Positions 17,352 through 25,698 of a stretch of DNA of 64,000 bases are shown piece by piece; position 1 is the stretch's first letter, and the number at the start of each line of letters is the position of its first letter. The notes beneath the pieces are model-generated. The model saw nothing but the letters and a program-made list of their open reading frames with translations, ran no database searches and was not told the DNA's origin. Source of the DNA: Paraglaciecola mesophila (GTDB lineage Bacteria > Pseudomonadota > Gammaproteobacteria > Enterobacterales > Alteromonadaceae); assembly GCF_009906955.1 (NCBI RefSeq), contig NZ_CP047656.1, forward strand, positions 4,029,001-4,093,000. The letters run 5' to 3'. The translations under genes were made by a program, and so were the position numbers.

Positions 17352-17669
17352 TGTTTGTTCCCGATAGTTATTATTTTGTGTTGAAATTAAAGAGGCGAGA
17401 ATCACTTTTGAACGGTTTCAAAATGCGCAGTACACCCAACAGACGATACTAATATGTATCACCCACCAATTTTCTATCACAAATAACCAGTTACTGACAA
17501 TGGACTGACAAAAAATGAAACCTAATTGCTCTTTAAACTTACAAATAAGCGCCTTATTTTAAATAAGCTCAGAAAAAACGCTATTCACGTTATCGATTTT
17601 CATCGATTGGTATTATGCTGGGGAGCACGATGCGCTCACCTCATCTAAACCTCAAGAGATAGTTTTATT
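17352..17669. other. Divergent promoter region between ggt and grxB
   Basis: AT-rich leader between two divergent genes. I see no RNA gene or strong dyad. AAGAGA lies about ten bases before the grxB ATG. Confidence 0.35.
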
Positions 17670-18329
17670 ATGTCTAACATGCACTTATATATTTACGACC
17701 ACTGCCCATACTGCGTGATGGCCCGTATGCCATTTGCTATGAAAAACGTACCTGTTGAAATAACCGTGTTACTTAACGACGATGAAGCAACGCCCATATC
17801 AATGATAGGAGCTAAAGCATGCCCAATTTTAAAGAAGCCAAATGGCCGCTTTATGCCAGAAAGCATGGATATAGTGAGCTATATTGATCAACTTGATGGT
17901 AACCCAATATTTTCTCCTTCAGCTAACAGAGCGGACATTTCGGCTTGGTTGAAAGACGTCAACCCATTGATTAAGCAGCTACTCTACCCAAGGTGGATCA
18001 CCTCACCAGTCAAGGAGTTTCAAACTCAAGCTGCTGTTGATTATTTCGTTAATAAAAAAACCAAAGAAATTGGCTCTTTTTCTGATGCATTGGCCAGTAG
18101 CAAGCAACTTATAAAAGAATTAGAGAGCCAGTTAGAAAGATTGACAAGCCTATTACACAGTGAAACGGGTGTGAATGAGCAGCTTTCTATTGATGATATC
18201 ACCTTATTTGGTCGACTAAGGGGCATCACCTTAATCAAGGGGCTGACAATACCGGTAAAAATACGTGCGTATATAGACTACTTTTCTACAGCCTGTAGCA
18301 TTCCATTGTTTTATGATGCAGCGCAATGA
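17670..18329 (+). CDS. grxB: Glutaredoxin 2
   Basis: A GrxB-type glutaredoxin of 219 residues: an N-terminal thioredoxin-like domain with the CPYC redox motif (residues 13-16) and a C-terminal all-helical GST-like domain. It reduces disulfides and mixed glutathione disulfides using glutathione. Length and the YDHCPYCV context match E. coli Grx2 (215). The start is the first ATG, with AAGAGA upstream. It is next to but divergent from gamma-glutamyltransferase, so two glutathione-related genes share one intergenic region. Confidence 0.93.
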   Translation: MSNMHLYIYDHCPYCVMARMPFAMKNVPVEITVLLNDDEATPISMIGAKACPILKKPNGRFMPESMDIVSYIDQLDGNPIFSPSANRADISAWLKDVNPLIKQLLYPRWITSPVKEFQTQAAVDYFVNKKTKEIGSFSDALASSKQLIKELESQLERLTSLLHSETGVNEQLSIDDITLFGRLRGITLIKGLTIPVKIRAYIDYFSTACSIPLFYDAAQ

Positions 18330-18417
18330 TGTGCTGCAACTACCATGCTCAGTGCTGAATATAATTAAGCTCATTTGATACCCCATTGAAAAACCTTGTT
18401 GGTAAGAGGATTGTTTT

Positions 18418-19686
18418 TTGCTTCAGGTAATACCCTATTTAGCGCGGATATTTTTTTGTATTTCGACTTTAATTAGCTGTACTGGTGTGCCGGTTGTCAC
18501 CGCAAAAAATGTATGTCATATCATCTATGATGCAGGAAGTAGCGGCACGCGTTTATTTATATATGAACAAACAGGCACAAATCTGATTACCCATAGCGGC
18601 CCGAAAGTGGGCGCTCTTGCTGACCCTTTGCGTGGCGTTACCGATAGCCATATAACGGATATCGACAGCATTGTTGGTCGTGTTATCAGCTCATTAGACC
18701 TAATGAGAAGGGACGGGGAACGATATAACGGAGAACCCGAATGGCTAGGCTTTGATTGGGTCAATCAATGCAATATAGCATCAGCAAAAATATATGCTAC
18801 TGCCGGTATGCGTATCGCAGAACAATCTAATCCCGAAGGCAGCCTAGCTATGTGGCAAGCCCTAGGGTTAAAGTTGGCCGCCAAAGTTGGACCAGAGGTG
18901 TTAGTTGAAACAAAAACAATCAGCGGATTCGAAGAAGGCTTGTTTGCTTGGTTAAGTCTACAAGATACAGGTGGAACGACTGATTTTGGGATGGTTGAAA
19001 TGGGCGGCGCCTCATCACAAGTGACCTTCCCTTGCCCAGATTGCTCACCAACCAATGATGCCGTTAAAAAGGTCAGGGTAAATGGCAAACCGATACAGAT
19101 ATACAGCTATTCTTATCTGGGCTTAGGCCAAGATGAAGCCCCTAAATCACTGACCTTTCCCGCTATTGATCCTGTCCCTCCAAATTGTGCTTTTGGGGTA
19201 GGGGATGGGCTAAAAGATTGGAGTGTTGCACGTTGCGCCGATGAAATTTTACTTACCGTTAAAGGCGCCAGTTCAGCGCTAAAAGACCCGTATAATTATT
19301 CATCGTCCATAACACAAGGGGCAAAAGGCACCGATGGAATTAAAGAGGGACAGAAAATAAGAGGAACCACGAATACCTTGCCCAATTCCCTGAAAAATAT
19401 TTCTAAATGGACGTTAACTGGAGCATTTAACTATAGAAAAGAAACGGACATTAACGAATGCTGTTTCAATAAAAGTAGTGCGTGCTATAAACCTCAAAGC
19501 GCTTGCTTTACCCCTATTTATTTAGATAAATATTTGCAAACTCTTGATATTCCCCTAGCTAGAACCACGACCAAAGAAGAAAGCTGGACGCGAGGCGCAG
19601 TACAGTGTGAAATCGAAAACTGCTTAGCGGAGGTGGCGACGCCGCCGGTATGTCGCTGGATGGCATCTGGCTGTTTACAGCACTGA
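18418..19686 (+). CDS. GDA1/CD39-family apyrase (nucleoside tri/diphosphatase), exported
   Basis: A 422-residue apyrase-family protein. Apyrase-conserved regions are visible in order: IYDAGSSGTRLFIY (ACR1), YATAGMR (ACR2), GFEEGLFAW (ACR3) and MVEMGGASSQVTF (ACR4). These bind the phosphates of NTP/NDP and divalent metal. The N-terminus is hydrophobic and ends in a possible lipobox (TLISC), so the enzyme is exported. The many cysteines in the C-terminal third fit disulfides outside the cytoplasm. The start is a TTG with GAGGA eight bases upstream. The family is mostly eukaryotic, with few bacterial members such as those of Legionella. Confidence 0.9.
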   Translation: MLQVIPYLARIFFCISTLISCTGVPVVTAKNVCHIIYDAGSSGTRLFIYEQTGTNLITHSGPKVGALADPLRGVTDSHITDIDSIVGRVISSLDLMRRDGERYNGEPEWLGFDWVNQCNIASAKIYATAGMRIAEQSNPEGSLAMWQALGLKLAAKVGPEVLVETKTISGFEEGLFAWLSLQDTGGTTDFGMVEMGGASSQVTFPCPDCSPTNDAVKKVRVNGKPIQIYSYSYLGLGQDEAPKSLTFPAIDPVPPNCAFGVGDGLKDWSVARCADEILLTVKGASSALKDPYNYSSSITQGAKGTDGIKEGQKIRGTTNTLPNSLKNISKWTLTGAFNYRKETDINECCFNKSSACYKPQSACFTPIYLDKYLQTLDIPLARTTTKEESWTRGAVQCEIENCLAEVATPPVCRWMASGCLQH

Positions 19687-19762
19687 TAACGGTTAAATCA
19701 AGCGCCTCTACTTTGATATTTTTGATAGGATCCAGGGCTAAATAGACTCGATTGTAAATTTA

Positions 19763-21520
19763 ATGAGCCAAGCATTCATATTACGAGATTACCAAACGCA
19801 AGCGGTCGATGCTGCCCTAGCGCACTTTAGGCGAAGCAATGATCCCGCTGTTATTGTATTGCCTACCGGGGCAGGTAAAAGCTTGGTTATTGCTGAATTG
19901 AGTCGGTTAGCTAAAGGCCGTGTTATCTGCCTTGCCCACGTCAAAGAATTGGTTGAGCAAAATCACGCTAAGTTTCTTGCGACTGGCTCGCAAGCAGGTA
20001 TTTTTTCAGCAGGGTTAGGCCAAAAAGACAGCAACACAAAAACCACCTTTTCCAGTATTCAATCATTGTCGGCAAACTTAGATGCGTTTCACGCCCCTGC
20101 CAGCTTAATTATTATTGATGAATGCCATCGAGTAGGCCTAGAGGATAGTGCTCAATACAGTAAGACGTTGGCACATTTTCGCAGTTTGAACCCAGATGTA
20201 AAAATGCTTGGGTTAACTGCTACGCCTTATCGACTAGGCAATGGTTGGATTTATCAGCATCATTACCATGGCTATGCACGGCCCTCAGCTCAGTCTTTTT
20301 TTAAAAAGTGTATTTTCGAGCTTCCGTTGCAGTACATGGTTAAGAATCAATATTTAACGCCACCCATTCATTACGATGCTGCCGTTGCTCACTATGACTT
20401 TAGTTTGCTAACAGAAAGCTTAGACGGTGAGCAAAACACCGATGATATCGCCTTAAATGAGCTCATTCATCAACACCCGAGAGTGACGAAGGCCGTGACC
20501 GAGCAAATACTGCAGCTGAGTCAAGACCGCGAAGGGGTCATGATTTTTGCCGCCACAGTCGATCACGCAAAAGAAATCTGCGGTTATTTACCCGAACAGC
20601 AAACCGCCTTAATCACCGGCGCAACAAAGATTAAGCAACGTGACGCGCTCATCACTGCCTTTAAAGGCAAAAAAATTAAATACCTTGTGAACGTATCGGT
20701 ATTAACCACAGGCTTTGATGCACCTCACGTGGACGTGATTGCAATTTTACGCCCCACGCAATCTATCAGTTTATTTCAACAAATTGTTGGCCGCGGCTTA
20801 CGCCTCAGCCCAGGCAAGAAAGACTGTTTAGTGTTGGACTACACCAATAACGGTTACGATATTTTTCAGCCCGAAATTGGCGAGAAAAAGCCGACCCCAG
20901 ACTCCATTGCCGTGCAAATTCACTGCCCTCAATGCGACTTTGCCAATGCATTTTGGGGACGAAAAGACGCACAAGGTCATATTCTTGAACATTTTGGCCG
21001 CCGCTGCCAAGGCTTGATTGACACCCCAGTTGGTGAAACTCAGTGCACTTATCGCTTTCGCTTTAAACACTGCCCTTATTGTAATCAAGAAAATGACATT
21101 GCTGCCAGACAGTGCCAGCACTGCAATGAGAAGCTCATCGACCCTGACGATATATTACGAAAAGCGTTAAATTTAAATAATAATAAAGTACTGCGCTGCG
21201 CTGCTATTACCCCTGTGATCAACACAGCAGAAAAGAGTATAAAAATCACCTATCACGACGAAGATGGCCTGACATTATCAGAAACGTTTCGCTTCAATTA
21301 TAAAAAAGCGCGGCAACGCTTTAACGATTTATTCGCACGAAGAATAGCCAGCGGCACCCAGTCGGTTTATTTCGACTCACTTAACGAGTTGCAAGACTTT
21401 TTGCCTTATCTGCCAACGCCTGACTTTGTGATAGCCAAAAAGCAAAAACACCATTGGCAAGTCACCGAACGATTATTTGATTACCAAGGCCCTTATCGTA
21501 AGGCCAACTCACTTGGCTAG
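19763..21520 (+). CDS. radD: RadD-type DEAD/DEAH helicase
   Basis: A superfamily 2 ATPase of 585 residues, virtually the length of E. coli RadD/YejH (586). Walker A is GAGKS in LPTGAGKSLV, the DEAD-box variant is DECH in IIIDECHRVG, and motif III is LTATPYR. The motif VI region is QIVGRGLRL. A cysteine-rich C-terminal part (CPQCDF, CPYC, CQHC) matches the RadD zinc-binding domain. RadD acts with RecA/SSB in repair of double-strand breaks and template-switching intermediates. The ATG start follows a long leader. It is the last rightward gene before the island. Confidence 0.92.
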   Translation: MSQAFILRDYQTQAVDAALAHFRRSNDPAVIVLPTGAGKSLVIAELSRLAKGRVICLAHVKELVEQNHAKFLATGSQAGIFSAGLGQKDSNTKTTFSSIQSLSANLDAFHAPASLIIIDECHRVGLEDSAQYSKTLAHFRSLNPDVKMLGLTATPYRLGNGWIYQHHYHGYARPSAQSFFKKCIFELPLQYMVKNQYLTPPIHYDAAVAHYDFSLLTESLDGEQNTDDIALNELIHQHPRVTKAVTEQILQLSQDREGVMIFAATVDHAKEICGYLPEQQTALITGATKIKQRDALITAFKGKKIKYLVNVSVLTTGFDAPHVDVIAILRPTQSISLFQQIVGRGLRLSPGKKDCLVLDYTNNGYDIFQPEIGEKKPTPDSIAVQIHCPQCDFANAFWGRKDAQGHILEHFGRRCQGLIDTPVGETQCTYRFRFKHCPYCNQENDIAARQCQHCNEKLIDPDDILRKALNLNNNKVLRCAAITPVINTAEKSIKITYHDEDGLTLSETFRFNYKKARQRFNDLFARRIASGTQSVYFDSLNELQDFLPYLPTPDFVIAKKQKHHWQVTERLFDYQGPYRKANSLG

Positions 21521-21537
21521 CGCATCGTTGCGCTAGC
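21516..21537. terminator. Hairpin overlapping the radD stop codon
   Basis: GCTAGCGCA (21516-21524) pairs perfectly with TGCGCTAGC (21529-21537) around a four-base loop. The radD stop TAG is part of the 5' arm. A T tract is lacking. Confidence 0.6.
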
Positions 21538-21544
21538 ACTTCAT

Positions 21545-21589
21545 GCCTCGAATTGGCTATGTTTAGGCCTTTGGCACCTAAACTGAGGC
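21545..21589. terminator. Nested hairpin at the convergent radD / MFS ends
   Basis: GCCTC/GAGGC outer and GTTTAGG/CCTAAAC inner pairings share a centre. The MFS stop codon lies in the inner arm. No clear T tract is present on either side. Confidence 0.45.
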
Positions 21590-22870
21590 GGGCTCCTTAG
21601 GTGATTCTTTAGATGCCTCATGGGCTGATAGCGCTGAGCCACTGCGAAGGTATTGCATCACAGCGAGCAAGATAACCAAGCTAGAGAATATTAACGCATA
21701 GCGAAGAGATTCAATGCCAAACTCAGGGGCTAAAAAGTCACTGACCATACCTGTCACAACAGGGCCACAACCTAGGCCGACGATATTAAGAATAAAGAAC
21801 AAGATCGCAGAGGTCATCGCGCGCATAGACGGTTTCACCAAGTGATGGGAAATCGCAATAGTCGGTCCAAGGTAGCAAGAGCCAAATACATTACTAATGA
21901 AGATACACACGAGCACCAAAGTCAACGAGTCTAGGCTTAGTGCCAACAAGCTAAAGGGAACAGAAAGGAGCACCCCAATAGCAGGTACCCACAAATACCA
22001 ACGTAAATTCATTTTACCGAATTTATCAGCTAAAAAGCCGCCACTAAGTGCGCCAATCACACCGGAAAAGCCAATGATAAGCCCTAATGAAACCCCTACT
22101 TCAGCGATGCTCATACCATGACTACGAATGAGAAAAGAGGGGATGAACGTCAGGGTAGAATAACCGGTAAACGCACAGAAGCCAGCTGCAAAGGCCGCGG
22201 TGCGAAAGGGTTTAGACTTCCACAAAAAGCCTAAGGTTTGTTTGAAGGTATATTTCTCGCCAACGTTCGGGTCAGACACCATACCTGAGCCACCGCGAGG
22301 GGGCTCTTTTAAGGTTAAGCGCACCACAAGGGCCATTAATATACCGGGCAACCCAACGGCGAAAAATGCCATACGCCAACCAATCTTATCTGCTAACCAG
22401 CCACCTAGTAAAAGGCCAACCAAGATCCCCAGGTACAGCCCCATACTGTAAATAGACATGGCGGCACCGCGCTCTTCAGGCTCGTAATAATCAGAAATCA
22501 TCGAATGGGAAGGGGGACTTGCACCGGCTTCACCAATCCCCACCCCAATTCTGGCTAGCAGTAATTGGGTGTAGTTTTGCGCCAAACCTGACACAGCGGT
22601 CATACCGCTCCAAATGAGTAAGGCTAGGCTAACAATATTGCGCCGATTACCCACATCAGCCCAGCGGGCAATGGGAATGCCCACCACCACATAAAACAAA
22701 GCAAAAGCGAAACCGGTTAATAACCCTAGCTGGGTATCGGACAGGCCAAGCTCGGCTTTAATCGGTTCTTGTAAGATGACCAGAATCTGGCGATCAACAA
22801 AATTGAAGATATAAACCAAGGTAAGAATAAACAGGACATAGCGTCGATAACTGCGTGTTTCCGCATTCAT
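21578..22870 (-). CDS. Spinster-like MFS transporter
   Basis: A major facilitator of about 430 residues with twelve membrane segments. The FNFVDRQIL and GLLTGFAFALFY motifs in the first two segments and the ARIGVGIGEAGASP motif are typical of the bacterial Spinster-like branch (often annotated as lysophospholipid/sphingolipid or aromatic transporters). The substrate cannot be inferred. The ATG at 22870 (MNAETRS) is chosen because it begins directly before the first membrane helix; an in-frame start 24 codons earlier adds a non-conserved basic stretch. It is divergent from the repeat island. Confidence 0.88.
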   Translation of the reverse strand: MNAETRSYRRYVLFILTLVYIFNFVDRQILVILQEPIKAELGLSDTQLGLLTGFAFALFYVVVGIPIARWADVGNRRNIVSLALLIWSGMTAVSGLAQNYTQLLLARIGVGIGEAGASPPSHSMISDYYEPEERGAAMSIYSMGLYLGILVGLLLGGWLADKIGWRMAFFAVGLPGILMALVVRLTLKEPPRGGSGMVSDPNVGEKYTFKQTLGFLWKSKPFRTAAFAAGFCAFTGYSTLTFIPSFLIRSHGMSIAEVGVSLGLIIGFSGVIGALSGGFLADKFGKMNLRWYLWVPAIGVLLSVPFSLLALSLDSLTLVLVCIFISNVFGSCYLGPTIAISHHLVKPSMRAMTSAILFFILNIVGLGCGPVVTGMVSDFLAPEFGIESLRYALIFSSLVILLAVMQYLRSGSALSAHEASKESPKEPASV

Positions 22871-23095
22871 AAGAAGATTCTCAAGTAGCGATGGCTGATA
22901 GGAAAATCGAGTATGCCGACTAAATTTTATCCGCTCAAGCATCAGAAATGGTCGTGAGGGTGCTCACTGGGCACTACATAAAATGCTAGTTCGTTTACAA
23001 GTCAGTAACAATGCGGTTACTGGGTGGTTACAAGTTGAAAGCTAAGCATCTATTTTTATTATGAATGAACAATTATACCGGTTGTTTTGCTTACT

Positions 23096-23371
23096 ATGTG
23101 CTGCGCACACCAAGCATTCGCGTTGCTCACCGTCATCCATGACGTTTTTCAAGCCTCATCCATGAGGCCCGACATACTTTTCTTCAACAGCTAAGAAAAG
23201 TACGCAAAAGAAGCCGCCCTCCAGCAAGTCACTGATCCCTGCGCGTCTCGTCTGACACTGGTCGTGAAAACGCGTTCCCGACGCGGCTTTCACTCAGATT
23301 GCTCCCGGCAATCTGACCAGCGTTAGCCTTCGATGCTCGGGGTGACTTGAGTCGGTGAACAAAGCATGCGC
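23096..23371 (-). repeat. Composite repeat A/C, copy 1 (inverted)
   Basis: The reverse complement of this 276-base segment matches 28330-28606 almost base for base, except for a short central window. There this copy has a 9-bp hairpin TCAGATTGC/GCAATCTGA (23294-23316) where the other has AATGACAT/ATGTCATT. Other hairpins inside have CATGGATG caps. It lies at the left end of the island, in inverted orientation to the right-end copy. No coding function is credible. Confidence 0.85.
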
Positions 23372-23451
23372 TTCGCTTATTTATGGCCTTCGGCCACACA
23401 GCACAGCTTCGCTGTTTACACACTGCGTGTGCCAAGCATTCGCGTTGCTTA
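23372..23451. repeat. Triloop mini-hairpin array 1
   Basis: Three perfect 5-bp hairpins follow in quick succession: TGGCC-TTC-GGCCA (23384-23396), ACAGC-TTC-GCTGT (23403-23415) and CACAC-TGC-GTGTG (23419-23431). On the minus strand their loops read GAA, GAA and GCA, the GNA triloop class known to make unusually stable DNA mini-hairpins. Confidence 0.85.
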
Positions 23452-23714
23452 CCGTCATCCATGACGAGTATGACTCTCGTCCCTACGAGCCAGTGACTTC
23501 TTTTCAACAGCCAAAAGAAGTCACCAAGAAAGGCCGATCTCCAACCAATTTTTTGATCCATATTTTTAATCGACTTCAATGTCAGACCGGCGAAAGGAAA
23601 CATCCCTGTAGAGCTCTTCGCCTTGTCCAGACGTCCCTGTCTGAACATCTGTCAAGCCGAAGAAAAATATGGAAAATTGGAGTCGTGAAAAAGCCAAAGC
23701 ATGCGCTTCGCGCA
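23452..23714 (-). repeat. Composite repeat B, copy 1 (inverted)
   Basis: The reverse complement matches 26706-26963 over its whole length with scattered substitutions. It includes the hairpin GTTCAGAC/GTCTGGAC, which corresponds to GTCCAGAC/GTCTGGAC in copy 2. Open frames run through it on both strands but show no start signals and no recognised family. Confidence 0.82.
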
Positions 23715-24002
23715 CAGGGATTACGCTTAGCCGAACCACAAAAATTAGTGATAAAGAGCACCACCTAAAACTGTTTTTTGCACAAATTCGTCACGATTTC
23801 CGGTAAACAGCAAGATCTTGGAAGTTTTCCGTGTTTCTACAACAACGAGTTTAAGAAATGGAAAAAATTTAACCTGTACAACAAGTTACGGTGTATGCTA
23901 AAAAAGACAGATAAGGAAAGGCGGAAAAATGCCGTGATTGCATCCGCGTATTAAATGCGGAATTTTTCCGACTATTAATATTGTTATACATAAAGGATAC
24001 GT
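23715..24002. other. Leader of the defence operon with folded elements
   Basis: AT-rich, no gene. CGGAAAAAT (23922-23930) pairs with ATTTTTCCG (23962-23970), with TCCGC/GCGGA nested inside. GTACAAC at 23876 and GTTATAC at 23983 are similar to integron attC end boxes (RYYYAAC and GTTRRRY) and enclose 114 bases, a permissible attC length. AAGGA at 23993 is the ribosome site of the next gene. Confidence 0.4.
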
Positions 24003-24440
24003 ATGGTTGATATTGCAATATTAGGTTCTGCACTAGGCAGTATTAAAACGGCAACAGATATTGCTAAATTAATAAAAAATAGTGGTACTTCTTTAGAGCA
24101 AGCAGAAGTTAAGCTCCAGATTGCAGAGCTTATAAGCTCTTTAGCTGATATAAAAATGGAATTGGCAGATGTTCAAGCCATTTTAATTGAAAAAGATCAA
24201 TTTATTACAGAGCTTCAAACTCTACTAAATATGAAAGAATCGGTTGTTTGGTCTAAGCCTTATTATTTCGTAGAAAAGGGCGGAGATAAAGATGGTCCAT
24301 TTTGCCAACAGTGCTATGACAACGAGAAAAAGCTAATTCGTCTTCAAGGTGGTGGTACTTCTTTCTGGAAATGTTTAAGTTGTGAAGGTATTTACAAAGA
24401 TTCAAATTATCAGTCACCTGGATCAATAAGGTTTGGTTAG
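24003..24440 (+). CDS. Small coiled-coil / zinc-ribbon protein beside PtuAB
   Basis: A 145-residue protein not recognised by name. Residues 1-25 form an alanine-rich amphipathic segment, and residues 30-78 are predicted by eye as a continuous coiled coil (heptad-like LEQAEVKLQ, then ADIKMELADVQ). After it, C101-x2-C104 and C124-x2-C127 form a four-cysteine zinc ribbon. It has a good AAGGA site and starts at ATG. It is the first gene of an AT-rich rightward set with the Septu-like genes, 124 bases upstream of the ATPase, and an attC-like fold lies between. It could be a third component or an independent cassette. Confidence 0.72.
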   Translation: MVDIAILGSALGSIKTATDIAKLIKNSGTSLEQAEVKLQIAELISSLADIKMELADVQAILIEKDQFITELQTLLNMKESVVWSKPYYFVEKGGDKDGPFCQQCYDNEKKLIRLQGGGTSFWKCLSCEGIYKDSNYQSPGSIRFG

Positions 24441-24450
24441 CTGTGTTTAT

Positions 24451-24534
24451 GTATAAAAAAAGCTTAAAACAGAAAAGCACTCGCTGGACTTCGTCCAAAG
24501 AACTCGCGTTTTCTGTTTAGCTTAAGCGTTATGG
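24451..24534 (+). other. attC-like folded element (putative integron cassette end)
   Basis: An imperfect long hairpin. GCTTAA (24462) pairs with TTAAGC (24522), and AACAGAAAA (24468) pairs with TTTTCTGTT (24509), with four unpaired bases in the 3' arm resembling extrahelical bases. A central TGGAC-TTC-GTCCA (24485-24497) fills the apex. It ends TTAAGCGTTATGG, close to the AAGCGTTA end of known attC sites, and the GTATAAA at 24451 could be the partner box. The box match is imperfect (GTTATGG against GTTRRRY), and no integrase gene is seen. A plain terminator hairpin is the main alternative. Confidence 0.42.
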
Positions 24535-24564
24535 GGCACTCAAAATTGGTGGTGATTCAGGTAG

Positions 24565-25698
24565 ATGAGTAATAACTTTAATCTTAAAAATACAAGTTCC
24601 AATATCAAAATTATCATTGGCGAAAACGGAACTGGTAAAAGTGCTCTTTTGAATGAGCTTTCTTTAGACTACCTAAATGACAATAAAACAGTCATAGCGA
24701 TAGCAACCTCTATACATGATAAGTTCACTTCAAGGCGAAGAAAATTCCATTTCTATGGTGGTCGCCAAGGCCGAAACATGGTTGAAAGAACAATCAAAAA
24801 ATCATTATTAGGCGATTCCTACAGCGATGTTGATAGGGTTAAATATCTAATAAACGCTTTGGAATACGCAAAATACTCGCCAAGAATAGGAATAAAGGTC
24901 GAAGGATTTGAGTCGGACAACATAGAGTCGCTACATCTTGCAGCGAAAGAAGATGAGCGTCTTTATGATGTTTTAAGTTTAATAAAAAAATACCAGGAAC
25001 CATTTTCTAGAGAATCAGTTGTTGCTATAAGCCTATGGGCAGTAACTAAAGAAAACAACAATGTCGCGGGCTTTGCTTTGTCAGCATTTATACGATACGA
25101 GAGAATTTTAAAAAAATATAAAATTATAAAAAGATTTAGAACTTACCTGTATAGAGAAAACTCTGAAATAGCATTAGCTAATGCTAGCTCAGGTGAATTG
25201 ATGATCATCTCAATGTTGGTTCATATTTCTTCATATATTGATAAAGACACTGTAATCCTTATTGACGAGCCTGAAAATAGCTTGCACCCGAGGTGGCAGC
25301 GTAAATATATAGATATGATCCTGGATGTTTTTTACTTATTTCAACCAAAGATCTATGTGGCCTCACATTCACCTCAAATCATTCCATTAGATAACGCTTT
25401 ATACAAAATATTTACCCCAAGAAATGGACTTGTTGTAGAGGTTGACGAAAAGGCAAGTAACAATGAAGAGTTGCTTTCAGAGGTCTTCGGAGTGATTACT
25501 CCTGAAAATAGGTTTTTATCTAACAAAATGGTAGAAACAATAAATGATTTTGACGCGAATAACATTAAATATAGCCATGCATTACAAATCATAGAAGGGT
25601 ATAAAAACAAAGTTTACGACACTAGGCAGATTACTTTCTTAGAAGGTGTTAATGAGATAATTGAAAAAATCAATAATTCAAGGACTTCTAATGCCTAA
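24565..25698 (+). CDS. ptuA: Septu-type AAA/ABC ATPase (PtuA-like)
   Basis: A 377-residue ABC/SMC-like ATPase. Walker A is GENGTGKS (residues 19-26), an ABC-signature-like SSGEL lies near 208-212, and Walker B with catalytic glutamate is ILIDEPEN (about 231-238). The H-loop histidine is in ASHSPQ (about 268). No membrane segments. It overlaps the HNH nuclease gene by eight bases, the arrangement of the two-gene Septu anti-phage system in which PtuA is the ATPase sensor. It is shorter than many PtuA proteins. Strong AT bias contrasts with the neighbouring core genes and suggests transfer. Other AAA-HNH defence pairs remain possible. Confidence 0.82.
   Translation: MSNNFNLKNTSSNIKIIIGENGTGKSALLNELSLDYLNDNKTVIAIATSIHDKFTSRRRKFHFYGGRQGRNMVERTIKKSLLGDSYSDVDRVKYLINALEYAKYSPRIGIKVEGFESDNIESLHLAAKEDERLYDVLSLIKKYQEPFSRESVVAISLWAVTKENNNVAGFALSAFIRYERILKKYKIIKRFRTYLYRENSEIALANASSGELMIISMLVHISSYIDKDTVILIDEPENSLHPRWQRKYIDMILDVFYLFQPKIYVASHSPQIIPLDNALYKIFTPRNGLVVEVDEKASNNEELLSEVFGVITPENRFLSNKMVETINDFDANNIKYSHALQIIEGYKNKVYDTRQITFLEGVNEIIEKINNSRTSNA

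Noticed and set aside
23229..23768. Open frames of 137-139 codons on both strands inside the repeats
   Set aside because: They arise from hairpin repeats with near-identical copies elsewhere, lack ribosome sites and match no protein family I know.
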